DNA of 20,524 nt from an uncultured Bacillota bacterium. GTDB lineage: Bacteria > Bacillota_I > Bacilli_A > RFN20 > CAG-826. The position numbers were made by a program, and so were the translations under genes. Where the stretch lies: positions 1 through 20,524 of the forward strand of contig CASFWS010000005.1 in assembly GCA_949298295.1 (NCBI GenBank), written 5' to 3'. The notes under the pieces were generated by a model. That model worked only from the letters and a program-made list of their open reading frames with translations, searched no databases and had not been told where the DNA came from. This document shows positions 7,601-14,885 of the stretch, piece by piece. How positions within the stretch are numbered: the stretch's first letter is position 1; each line of letters begins with the position of its first letter.

Positions 7601-10400
7601 GGAATTCCAAGGCGGCGGTTTCTTTGCCCGCTCGCGGGCCAAGAAGGACCTTCAGAAACTCCTTTTGCCCCACCTCGTCGTGCGGCGAAAGCCGAGCAAG
7701 AAGGAAATCGCCTTCTTCCTCGAGGCCTTCGACGGGCTCACCTTCGGGCCGGAAGAGGCCCTGGGCAAGCGTTTGGAGCTCGAGTCCTTCCTCGGACCTA
7801 TTTCTCTCAAGGAAGAGAACCTCCTTGCCCGTTTCGACGCGACGGCGAAGATGGCCGCGAAGGTCGATGAGCTTGTCGCCTCCTCGGCCCATCCTTCCCG
7901 GGTCCGGGCCAAGCTCGCCTCGTCCTCCCGCCCCTTCGGGAGCGAGGCCGCCTACCGCTTGGCCGACCTCTACAAGGAACACGAAGAGAAGGCCTCCGCC
8001 CTCCTCGAGGAATGCGCTTTCGACCTTCGTCTCTATGAAGACGACGACGATTACTACAAAAAGGAAAAGGCCCGGATTGCCGACTGTCTCGCCCACGAGG
8101 GCGAAATGGCCTCCTACTTCGGTTACCTCGAAGCCTGCCTCGAGGCCTCGACGAAGGTGCCTTCTTCCTTCCTCGAGCTTTTCAAGGCCGGGAAGATCCC
8201 GCCCTCGAAGCTCGTCAAGGCCTATCAAAACGCCCTTTCTCTCCTTCTGGTGAGCGCGGCGGCCTCGGAGGAAGGGGTCGCGAGCCTTTCCCACGAGGAA
8301 ATCGAGAAGCTTCTCTCCTCCTATGCCGACGACCTTAGGGCCTATCAGGAAGCCTCGATTGCCGAATGCGCCTCGAAGATCACGGCCAAGTATCCATCCC
8401 CGAGCGCCGGAACGGCCGCCTCGAGCGATCTCTACCGCCTCCGGAAGTTCATCGCCAACGGGGGTCGGGGGATTTCCCTCCGGACCCTTCTCCGGGAGTT
8501 CGGCGGCCTTATCTCCACCCTTTGCCCGTGCTATCTGATGTCCCCCCTTTCGGTCGCCCAGTTCCTTCGCCCGGAAGACCGCTTCGACATCGTCATCTTC
8601 GACGAGGCTTCCCAGATTCCGACGAGCGAGGCCATCGGCTCGATCTCCCATGCCGAGGCCATCGTCGTGGCTGGGGACCAGATGCAGATGCCGCCGACCG
8701 ATTTCTTCAAGGCGACCATCACCGGGGTCGAGGAAGGGGAAGAGAGCTTCCAAGCCATCGACGAGGACCTCGAGTCCCTCCTCGACGACGTCATCGTCAT
8801 GGGCTATCCCCGGAACCGCCTGACCTTCCATTACCGTTCGCGGAACGAGAACCTCATCGCCTTCTCCAACGAGCGCTTCTACGGGAATTCCCTTTTCACC
8901 TTCCCTTCCCCCCGGAAGGAAGGGACCGGCGTCTCTTTCCGCAAGGTCAAGGGAGCCTACCAGCCGGGGCGCGGCATCAACCGCCCCGAGGCCGAGGCCC
9001 TCGTCGAGGAAGTCGCCCGGCGCCTTTCCGACCCGGAGGAGAGCAGGCGCTCCATTGGGATCGTCACCTTCAACGAGGCCCAGCAGAACCTGATCCTCGA
9101 TTTGCTTGAGAAGAAGGATCCCTCGGCTTTTGCCGAGAAGGACGGCCGGGAGCCGGTTTTCGTCAAGAACCTCGAGAACGTCCAGGGCGACGAGCGCGAC
9201 GTCATCTTCTTTTCGACGACCTACGGCCCGGACCGGAAGGGCTCCTTCTCCATCAACTTCGGCCCCCTTTCCCGGGAGAAGGGCGAACGGCGGCTCAACG
9301 TCGCCATTACCCGGGCCCGGGAAGAGATGATCGTCTTCTCGAGCTTCGATCCCGAGGAGATAAGGGCCGAGCGGGCGAAGAACGCCGGGGCCCGCTACCT
9401 CCGGGACTTCCTCTTCTTTGCCCGCGACGGGATCAAGGCCCTCTACAAGGTCCCTGGGAGCGCCCATTACGAAAGCCGCGGGGAAGTCGCCCGCCATTTG
9501 GCAAGCGACCTCCGGAAGCTCGGCTACGAGGTCGAGGAAGAAGTTGGGACCTCCCTTTTCCGGGTCGACCTCGCCGTCAAGGACGAGAAGGGCGATTACG
9601 CCCTCGGCATCTTGCTCGACGGGGCCAGCTACCTCGGGGCGGCGACCTGCGAGGACCGCAATCTCGTCCAGCCTTCGATCCTCGCCAATCTCGGCTGGAA
9701 CTTCGTCCGCTTCTACGCCATCGAGTACTTCGATCACCCGAAGGAGATGGTCAAGGAAATCGTCAACCTCCTCAATGCCCCGAAGGAACGCCCGGCCCCG
9801 AAGAAGCTCGAGGTCCCTTCCTTCGCCCAGGAAGAGATAAGCCTGGCCCCCAACAAGGTCAATTACCGGCGCTACGAAGGCCATCCGGAAGGGGAAGACG
9901 AGGCCGCAAAGGTCCTTGCCGTCGTCAAAGGGGTCATCGCCGACGAGGCCCCGGTCGCCCTTACCCTCGTCGAGAAGCGGGTCCGGGAAGCCCTCGGCCT
10001 CAAGGCCATGACGAGCAAGTACCGCTCCTATGTCGGGATGGCCCTCGAAGCCCTCCGGCCGGTCCGGGAAAACTACCCCAACGAAGGCACCTTCCTTTAC
10101 CCGGAAGGGACCGATCCCCGTTCCTATTCCTACTACCGCCTCGACAAGTCGGCCGGGCGCTCGGTCGAGGAAATCAGCTTCGTCGAGCTCGGCAACCTCT
10201 ACAAGGACATCCTTCTCGTCGAAGGGCGCCTTTACAAGGAAGACCTCGTCAAGATGGCCCTCCAGCGCCTCGGGGCGACTTTCAAGAAGAAGGGGAACGA
10301 CCACCTTCTCCTCGCCCTCAAGGCCGCGGTAAGCGACCACCGGGGCCTTGCCTACGACGACGACGGCTATGTCGTCCTCGCCCGCCCGGCGGGCCATTGA
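4647..10400 (+). CDS. DUF4011 / SF1 helicase / Vsr-like / DUF3320 giant protein
   Basis: 1,917 residues. In order: an N-terminal beta-rich domain (1-150); a transglutaminase-like segment (about 215-300); DUF4011, opening with WLDKLLDLNLKNRL at about 383; a superfamily 1 UPF1/Dna2-like helicase with Walker A GPPGTGKSQT (about 692), long coiled insertion, Walker B DEASQ (1319), YRSRNE, and motif VI VAITRARE; a Vsr/MTES_1575-like nuclease fold (about 1610-1710); and a DUF3320-like C-terminus (from about 1755). Helicase residues look intact. In contrast the transglutaminase Cys is Ser231 (GTSLD) and its His is Lys257, and the nuclease motif usually read as GIECDGA reads GILLDGA (Leu1656) with Leu1663 where a His is common; Asp1641 remains. 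Proteins of this architecture are known as antiphage candidates, so DNA/RNA unwinding in defence is the best guess. ATG 4647 is preferred over TTG 4641. GH31 follows after 22 bases. Confidence 0.93.
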   Translation: MAENRFSFIFEGLEEVSYPLYQAEQSIRSVSPGGRPNAFSFLKAVYLESRTPGTYRDLVFRLESDLPGFSFKDIHLSRLALGEKAMIDDYSYALDEDFLYRLPERRDIVFRASLYNGPTVIATHEAKGIALPLSEALDHASDPVLLASYVTPQDAALDRLYEKGARKAKEEKLSLSGYEERDPNLVLSAAECLYEALREEEIALLQPASKSSLREKVRLPYLTLAEKKGTSLDIALVYASLLERSGLHPLVFLYRDKAAVGIWLEESLFASGFTDNPSPFLVAASKGYDQLLVIDPSSFLSPEEARAKGYNDLESGSLFAGAIDVLTCRKEHILPLPTPGREGKVVFPSFEKQGEGKLSEIDLSTHRYIDSEDRGDKNRYDHWLDKLLDLNLKNRLINLRPGRSLPQLLVPDAEKFLDLLKENKKLVLAPYESYVAREKKGEAIIDFPPSYFGTIAKDSYEKGVVPFLVGSGEASDDLVKSLSRRSNTALEESGSNPLFLTVGLLRYFDNEKAAARGKGAMYAPILLLPIRIPLRKAGPHFSFEYDYDEITVNTTLFEYLKQAFGIDLGPLEGTIRRKDGQVDLRLIYNYIRGKIASHKGFALFENASGIGLFSFAHFVMWDDLRRRKNDLLSNPHIASMVAGKVSFREPEGLLSKDEFDSREEFLPLPLPADSSQIKAIDDALRGASFVMDGPPGTGKSQTIANMICAFLSSGKKVLFVAEKEVALKVVKKRLDQIGLGRFALFLSSSRTAKGDVLKALGELIGLGMLTSDASFEEAKERLSAKTKELNSLLSSLHGRKRYLFSIEEAIDLYLSSLEGQGFYRFSLDEARGLDESRYQEAVESLARLARSDEKVNGHLASPFRPYVGESYSLLIREKLMAALQGFLELDQELYLAEHNAALAIGDIKKTRQNASIIAEIAEVDRSLGGLFGPYFSAPSTPSRDAEIRSSLALLDDAEKRRAKILSRFKESVFTLPREAVVALGKEFQGGGFFARSRAKKDLQKLLLPHLVVRRKPSKKEIAFFLEAFDGLTFGPEEALGKRLELESFLGPISLKEENLLARFDATAKMAAKVDELVASSAHPSRVRAKLASSSRPFGSEAAYRLADLYKEHEEKASALLEECAFDLRLYEDDDDYYKKEKARIADCLAHEGEMASYFGYLEACLEASTKVPSSFLELFKAGKIPPSKLVKAYQNALSLLLVSAAASEEGVASLSHEEIEKLLSSYADDLRAYQEASIAECASKITAKYPSPSAGTAASSDLYRLRKFIANGGRGISLRTLLREFGGLISTLCPCYLMSPLSVAQFLRPEDRFDIVIFDEASQIPTSEAIGSISHAEAIVVAGDQMQMPPTDFFKATITGVEEGEESFQAIDEDLESLLDDVIVMGYPRNRLTFHYRSRNENLIAFSNERFYGNSLFTFPSPRKEGTGVSFRKVKGAYQPGRGINRPEAEALVEEVARRLSDPEESRRSIGIVTFNEAQQNLILDLLEKKDPSAFAEKDGREPVFVKNLENVQGDERDVIFFSTTYGPDRKGSFSINFGPLSREKGERRLNVAITRAREEMIVFSSFDPEEIRAERAKNAGARYLRDFLFFARDGIKALYKVPGSAHYESRGEVARHLASDLRKLGYEVEEEVGTSLFRVDLAVKDEKGDYALGILLDGASYLGAATCEDRNLVQPSILANLGWNFVRFYAIEYFDHPKEMVKEIVNLLNAPKERPAPKKLEVPSFAQEEISLAPNKVNYRRYEGHPEGEDEAAKVLAVVKGVIADEAPVALTLVEKRVREALGLKAMTSKYRSYVGMALEALRPVRENYPNEGTFLYPEGTDPRSYSYYRLDKSAGRSVEEISFVELGNLYKDILLVEGRLYKEDLVKMALQRLGATFKKKGNDHLLLALKAAVSDHRGLAYDDDGYVVLARPAGH

Positions 10401-10422
10401 TGCATCTATTTCAGGAGTTACC

Positions 10423-12615
10423 ATGGACAATCGTCGACCTTTCCATGCCGAAGCCTTGGCCTTCGGCCTCCTCCGCGTCGCGGAGGACCTTGCCTCTTCC
10501 TCCCCAGTTGTCGTCCGCCTTCCCCGCGAAGGGGAAAGCCTAAGCGAAGGGGAACTCGTCCACGGCGGCCTTCGCCTCGTCCTCCGGGGCGGGAAGCTAT
10601 CTCTCTACGCCGGGGAAGAGGCCCTTCTCGCGGAGAAGGATTTCGCCTTCGATCCCCTACGGACGTACGTGAAGGACAAGATCATCGACCGCGAGCACGG
10701 CAAAAGCGAAAGCGACCTCACGGCCGGTGGCCTTACCCTCGACGACGGGGTCAGCTACCGGAAGGTGATTTCCTTTGCCCTCGATCCGGCGAGCGAGTTC
10801 TTTGCCCTCGGCGACCACGTCGGGCCTTTGTCCCGCCGCGGCTACGAGTTCGTCAACTACAACACCGACGATCCTTCCGACCATACCGAAAACAAGAAAA
10901 GCCTCTACAAATCCTTCCCCTTTGTCTTGATTTCGCTGAAAGGGAAGTATCTCGGCATCTATCTCGACAACACCTACCGGACCCTCTTCGACTTCGTGGA
11001 AGAAGGGACGATGAACCTCGCCGCCCGGAAGGGGAACCTCGACCTTTACTTCGCTATCGATAGCGACCCGAAGGCCGTTCTTTCCCGCTTCTCGAAGCTC
11101 CTTGGGACGATGCCCCTCATCCCCCGGTGGGGCCTCGGGGTCCAGCAGACCCGGTGGGGCTACGACGGGGAAAAGGACCTCGAGGCGGTGGTGGAAGGCT
11201 ATCGGAAGGCCGACATCCCCCTTTCCGCCGTCCACCTCGACATCGACTACATGGACGGCTATCGGGTGTTCACCTTCGATTCCCGGCGCTTTCCCGACCC
11301 CGCCGCCTTCATGGCGCGGATGAAGGAAGCCGGCGTCCACGTCGTCACCATCGTCGACCCCGGGGTCAAGGTCGACCCCGGCTACGAAGTCTACGATAGT
11401 CTCGTCGGGCAGGGGCTCGTCGCCACCCTCGACGGAAAGACCTACGTCAACGAAGTCTGGCCGGGCGAAAGCGTCTATCCCGCCTTCAACGATCCCGCCT
11501 GCGCGGAAGCCTGGGGAAACTATGTCGATGCCTTCCTGAAACTCGGCGTGAGCGGCTTCTGGAACGACATGAACGAGCCGGCTTCCTTTGCCGGGGAATT
11601 CCCGCCCGACGTCGATTTCCACGGGGTGAAGCACGAGGAGATGCATAACCTCTACGGCTATTACATGGGCAAGGCTACGGCCGAGGCGATGGCCAAGGCC
11701 GGGCATCGGCCCTTTGTCATCACCCGGGCCACCTTCATGGGCGGGCAACGCTACGCGGTGGGCTGGACCGGGGACAACCACTCGACCTTCGATTCCCTCC
11801 GCCTTCTTCCGGCCCAGCTCATGAATCTCGGGCTCTCCCTTTTCCCCTTCGTTGGGTCCGACATCGGGGGCTTCGGCGGGGATTGCACGCCCGAGCTTCT
11901 CCGGAAGTGGGCGGCCTTCGCCGTCGCCTGCCCCCTCTTCCGGAACCACTCTGCCATCAATACGAAGCGGCAGGAACCTTATTTCTACGACGAAAAGACC
12001 GTCGCGGCCTATCGCCGGGCGACGAGGCTCCGTTACCGCCTCGTCCCCTACCTTTACGACGGTTTCCGCGAGGCCTCGGAGAGCGGGATTCCCCTCATCC
12101 GGCCTCTCTTCCTCGAGTTCCCGGAGGACAAGGAAGGGGAAGCGGTATCCGACGAGTTCTTCCTCGGGGAATCGCTTCTTTGCTGCCCGATCCTCAACCC
12201 GGGGCCCGACGTCCGGGCCGCCTATTTCCCGAAAGGAGCCACCTATTATCCATGGGCCTTCGGGAAGGAAATCGAAGGCGGTCATTTCGAGCTCGTTGCG
12301 GGTAAGCCCGGCGAGATGACGATGTTTGCCCGGGCCGGAAGCGTCATCCCCCTTTACCCCGAAGGCTTCCACGACCTCGATCGGAACCCCGAAACCATTT
12401 CCCTAAGGGCCTTCCCGGGGCAAGGAAAAGCCATCCACTACGTCGACGAAGGGGACGGCTTCGGGTACAAGGAAGGCCGTTACGACCTCCTGGAAATCGT
12501 AAACGACGACGGAAAAGTCGAAGTCTCCTACCTCCACCGGGGCCTTGGGGCCTATCGGAAGGCCAAGGTCGAGACTTCGACCGGAATCTACGAAATCGAC
12601 CTTCAGAAACGGTAA
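10423..12615 (+). CDS. Glycoside hydrolase family 31, alpha-glucosidase
   Basis: 730 residues, normal for family 31. Hydrolyses non-reducing alpha-glucosides by retention. The N-terminal beta-sandwich (about 1-215) is followed by the (beta/alpha)8 barrel, beginning near GLGVQQTRWGYDGEKDL. The nucleophile Asp382 lies in the signature GFWNDMNEPASF and the acid/base Asp451 in VGWTGDNHST; FVGSDIGGFGGD and the RNHSAI segment are also standard. A C-terminal beta domain follows. There is no signal peptide, so it acts on imported oligosaccharides in the cytoplasm. The QTRWGY segment resembles maltase/isomaltase-type bacterial enzymes rather than alpha-xylosidases, but substrate choice cannot be settled by eye. 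Start ATG 10423 has AGGAG 5 bases upstream and sits 22 bases after the helicase gene, so it is probably on the same transcript. Its last 13 bases overlap the convergent gene below. Confidence 0.95.
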   Translation: MDNRRPFHAEALAFGLLRVAEDLASSSPVVVRLPREGESLSEGELVHGGLRLVLRGGKLSLYAGEEALLAEKDFAFDPLRTYVKDKIIDREHGKSESDLTAGGLTLDDGVSYRKVISFALDPASEFFALGDHVGPLSRRGYEFVNYNTDDPSDHTENKKSLYKSFPFVLISLKGKYLGIYLDNTYRTLFDFVEEGTMNLAARKGNLDLYFAIDSDPKAVLSRFSKLLGTMPLIPRWGLGVQQTRWGYDGEKDLEAVVEGYRKADIPLSAVHLDIDYMDGYRVFTFDSRRFPDPAAFMARMKEAGVHVVTIVDPGVKVDPGYEVYDSLVGQGLVATLDGKTYVNEVWPGESVYPAFNDPACAEAWGNYVDAFLKLGVSGFWNDMNEPASFAGEFPPDVDFHGVKHEEMHNLYGYYMGKATAEAMAKAGHRPFVITRATFMGGQRYAVGWTGDNHSTFDSLRLLPAQLMNLGLSLFPFVGSDIGGFGGDCTPELLRKWAAFAVACPLFRNHSAINTKRQEPYFYDEKTVAAYRRATRLRYRLVPYLYDGFREASESGIPLIRPLFLEFPEDKEGEAVSDEFFLGESLLCCPILNPGPDVRAAYFPKGATYYPWAFGKEIEGGHFELVAGKPGEMTMFARAGSVIPLYPEGFHDLDRNPETISLRAFPGQGKAIHYVDEGDGFGYKEGRYDLLEIVNDDGKVEVSYLHRGLGAYRKAKVETSTGIYEIDLQKR

Positions 12616-13100
12616 TCGGCTTCCCCCTTCTGCGGAAGGGGAACGAGCGGGAGCTCGACGCCTGCTTCCCTTGCGAGGGCGCGGGCGCTTTTTTGGAAGT
12701 AGGCGTAAAGGGCCTTGACCCTAACGTCCGGATAGTCTTCGTAGCGGTCGCTCAGGTCGTTGCCTCCGGGGTTGAAAAGGTAATCGGGAAGAAGGAAGGG
12801 CTCGAAGTCCAGGAATTGGACCTCGGCGTGGCGGTAGGGGACCGCTTCCTTCCCGAAATGGCCCTCCCTCACGAGGGCGACGGCCTCTTCGAAGCCATCC
12901 CTCAAAAGGGCGTCGATTTCCTTCTTCGTTCCTTCCTTGAGGCGAATGGTCGAGAAATCGTCCTTCCTTTCGAGGTAGCGCTTCCGCCGGACGGCGATTT
13001 TCCCCTCCGCGATGTCGTAGGCCAGGATCAAATGCACGGGATCGCTTTCCCCGCGGTAATAGGAGGGGCCGACGAGGGAAAACTGGACGAAGTAACTCAC
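12603..13100 (-). CDS. Hypothetical protein, 165 residues
   Basis: I do not recognise this protein. It is soluble, with no signal peptide or membrane helix, mixed alpha/beta in character: an N-terminal segment FVQFSLVGPSYYRGESDPVH, a basic strand IAVRRKRYLERKDDF, an acidic helical middle, and an aromatic proline-rich part (FLDFEPFLLPDYLFNPGG). The codon pattern matches its neighbours, so it is a real gene. The start is uncertain: GTG 13100 is chosen because GATAAT (13112-13107) lies 6 bases upstream, the same spacing as other starts here; an in-frame ATG at 13154 would add 18 residues. It is divergent from the membrane protein at 13161 and convergent with the GH31 gene, overlapping it by 13 bases. 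Confidence 0.75.
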   Translation of the reverse strand: MSYFVQFSLVGPSYYRGESDPVHLILAYDIAEGKIAVRRKRYLERKDDFSTIRLKEGTKKEIDALLRDGFEEAVALVREGHFGKEAVPYRHAEVQFLDFEPFLLPDYLFNPGGNDLSDRYEDYPDVRVKALYAYFQKSARALAREAGVELPLVPLPQKGEADYRF

Positions 13101-13160
13101 GGAGTGATTATCCTTCAAGATAGGCTCTCTGGGTAGCCGGGAAACTTCTATCATATCCCT
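13101..13160. promoter_or_regulatory. Divergent promoter region with two -10 boxes abutting start codons
   Basis: Plus strand: TATCAT (13149-13154) then 6 bases to ATG 13161. Minus strand: GATAAT (13112-13107) then 6 bases to GTG 13100. Neither has a recognisable -35 at 17 bases or a strong Shine-Dalgarno sequence (AAGGA, 10 bases before the GTG, is marginal). Both genes may give leaderless mRNAs from this 60-base spacer. Confidence 0.45.
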
Positions 13161-13703
13161 ATGGAAAGAAAACAACTGCGCATTCTCGAGGCCAACGAGA
13201 ACGCCATCCTCGGCCAAGAGGCCTCCTTCGGCTGGGTGGCCAAGGGGAAGGAGAAGGACAGCTCCCTCCTTTGGCTCAAGAGCCATCGCTATACTTTTGA
13301 GCGCGAAGAGAAGGACCGCCCGCCCTTCGAGAAGGAAAAGGAGGCTGAGTGGGACCGCCTTTTCCATGAGGGGAACGACCTCTTCCTCTTCCGGAAGTGG
13401 CCTTGGACCGTCTTCGTCAACCTTTTGGCCCTCGTTTTCGTCGTGGCCGGGGTCGTTCTCTACATTGTCTCCAATTTCGTGCCCGAGAAACTCGGATTGC
13501 TCGTTGCCGCCGTCCTCTTCTTCCTCCTCGGATTAGCCGCTTCGATCGTCAACCTCGTCCTCATGCGGAAGCAGTTAAGGCGGGTCAAGGAGCTCGACGC
13601 GATTGCCCGCGCCGTCCGCGAACGCCGGCTCTTGGAGGAACAAGAAAAGGCCGAAAAGAAGGAAGAGGAAGCGAAAAAACGCCTGCAAAACCCCCTTCAA
13701 TGA
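13161..13703 (+). CDS. Small membrane protein with two helices and a C-terminal coiled coil
   Basis: 180 residues of unknown function. Residues 1-80 are soluble and charged; transmembrane helices lie at about 82-104 and 111-134, separated by the short loop NFVPEKLG; 135-175 is a highly charged helix rich in Lys, Glu and Arg, likely a coiled coil. Both ends are therefore on the same side, most likely the cytoplasm by the positive-inside rule. No catalytic motif is visible. ATG 13161 has no Shine-Dalgarno sequence but follows TATCAT by 6 bases. It ends on the edge of the terminator hairpin that serves the opposite strand, which may help end its transcript too. It could be a scaffold or a stress-related membrane protein, but nothing in the sequence decides. 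Confidence 0.8.
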   Translation: MERKQLRILEANENAILGQEASFGWVAKGKEKDSSLLWLKSHRYTFEREEKDRPPFEKEKEAEWDRLFHEGNDLFLFRKWPWTVFVNLLALVFVVAGVVLYIVSNFVPEKLGLLVAAVLFFLLGLAASIVNLVLMRKQLRRVKELDAIARAVRERRLLEEQEKAEKKEEEAKKRLQNPLQ

Positions 13704-13724
13704 AAAAAGAGGAGTATCCTCCTC
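13703..13724 (-). terminator. Rho-independent terminator of the lipid operon
   Basis: On the minus strand GAGGAG (13724-13719), loop GATA, CTCCTC (13714-13709) make a perfect 6-bp stem followed by six T (13708-13703). The stem starts within the stop codon of the glycosyltransferase gene. In the plus direction the hairpin is followed by ATTCCTTCTT, so it may work weakly both ways for the convergent gene ending at 13703. Confidence 0.8.
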
Positions 13725-14820
13725 ATTCCTTCTTATCGAGACGCTTGCCGATTTCCACGGCGATTTTCCGCGCCCCGTCGAGGTCTTGGCATTCCTTCTC
13801 CCGCCGGCTCATCTCCGAAAGGAGGGAAGGCTCCTTTCGTAGGAGACGCTCAAGGAGCGGCCCGAGGGCCTTTGGGGTCTCGGCGGCAAAGCCGTAGCCC
13901 CGGCTTACCGCGTACGCGGCGTTCTTTTCTTCTTGCCCGGGGAGGTGGCCGGTAAGGATCAAGGGGAGGCCGGAAGCGATGGCCTCGAACATGATGTTGG
14001 GCCCGGCCTTCGTAAGGAGGAGATCGGACGCGGCCATCCGTTCCTTCAAGTCGTCGACATAGCCGTGGATTCTTAGCCCATCCCGGGGCGGGAGGCGCTT
14101 TTGAAGGTATTCCTTGAGGCGGGCGTCGCTTCCGGTGACGACATCGATGTCGACGTCGTGAGGATAAGCCGCCTCGATGAGTTTCCGGGTGGCTCTCAGT
14201 CCCCGCTGGCTGGGGTTCACGAAAAGGAGCTTCCGGCGCCGCTTCCCTTCCCTTTCCTCGCGCCTAGGCGCGCCGGGGGAAAGGGGGAAGCCGCTGAGGA
14301 AAAGGACCTCGGGAGGAAACCCTTCCTGAGAGAAGGCCGCTTGGCACTCCTTGGTCGGGACGAAGGTCAAATCGGCCCGCTTGTCCCGCCATAGGCGCGA
14401 ATGCTTCATCGGGTCGAGGACGGCGACGAAGAAGGGGATGCTTCCGCCTTCCTTCTTCACGACGGGGAGGGCCGAGCCGACGAAGCAGGGGTGGAGGGAG
14501 ACGACGGCATCCGGCCTCTCTTCCCTCAATAGCTTCCGGAGGCGGTCCTTCATGGCAAGGCGCAGGCAGAAATTGGAAAGGGGGCGGAATAGCGAGGTGA
14601 ACTCGAAGAAAACCTTCCAAAAGAAGCGGAGGCGGGTCGTCATCGTGACGTAGCCTTGCTCCCCGCCTTCGCCCTTGTAGCCGCAAAAGAGGAGATTGCT
14701 GTCGTAGTCGACGATCTCGAGGTCGGGGCTAAGGGAAAGGAAGGCCGCCTTCAAGGCGTTGGAGGCGCTCCGGTGGCCGCCGGTCTTTCCGGCCGTCAGG
14801 ATGAGGATCTTCTTTGGCAC
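13723..14820 (-). CDS. UgtP/MGDG-synthase-like diacylglycerol glycosyltransferase (GT28)
   Basis: 365 residues, GT-B fold, peripheral membrane enzyme. The N-terminal MGDG-synthase half opens with ILILTAGKTGGHRSASNALK, the usual acceptor-side glycine/His loop. The C-terminal half carries the sugar-nucleotide site: KAGPNIMFEAIASGLPLIL followed by PGQEEKNA, very close to the UgtP/MurG pattern. The family transfers hexose from UDP-sugar to diacylglycerol, making membrane glycolipids and the lipoteichoic-acid anchor. The start is GTG 14820, preceded by AAAGGAG with 7-base spacing; a TTG at 14844 lies upstream of that site and is rejected. It is the last gene of the operon, 65 bases after the hydrolase and directly before a terminator. 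Sugar identity (Glc or Gal) and processivity cannot be read. Confidence 0.88.
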   Translation of the reverse strand: MPKKILILTAGKTGGHRSASNALKAAFLSLSPDLEIVDYDSNLLFCGYKGEGGEQGYVTMTTRLRFFWKVFFEFTSLFRPLSNFCLRLAMKDRLRKLLREERPDAVVSLHPCFVGSALPVVKKEGGSIPFFVAVLDPMKHSRLWRDKRADLTFVPTKECQAAFSQEGFPPEVLFLSGFPLSPGAPRREEREGKRRRKLLFVNPSQRGLRATRKLIEAAYPHDVDIDVVTGSDARLKEYLQKRLPPRDGLRIHGYVDDLKERMAASDLLLTKAGPNIMFEAIASGLPLILTGHLPGQEEKNAAYAVSRGYGFAAETPKALGPLLERLLRKEPSLLSEMSRREKECQDLDGARKIAVEIGKRLDKKE

Positions 14821-14885
14821 GCTCTTTCTCCTTTCAAGGCGCAAGGCTATCGGAGGGTCGAGGAATATTCAGGGTCGTTCCCTCC

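Noticed and set aside
6606..10430. A 1,274-codon open frame on the minus strand opposite the helicase gene, with similar long minus-strand frames at 4881-6554 and 10657-12372
   Set aside because: Antisense openness is explained by the GC-rich codon choice of the plus-strand genes, which rarely use TTA, CTA or TCA. The translations are low-complexity, rich in Glu, Gly, Asp and Val, with no family motif.
12624..12641. CCCCTTC/GAAGGGG 7-bp hairpin just past the GH31 stop
   Set aside because: It has no T run and lies in coding sequence of the convergent gene; it may help end transcription, but the evidence is too thin to call.
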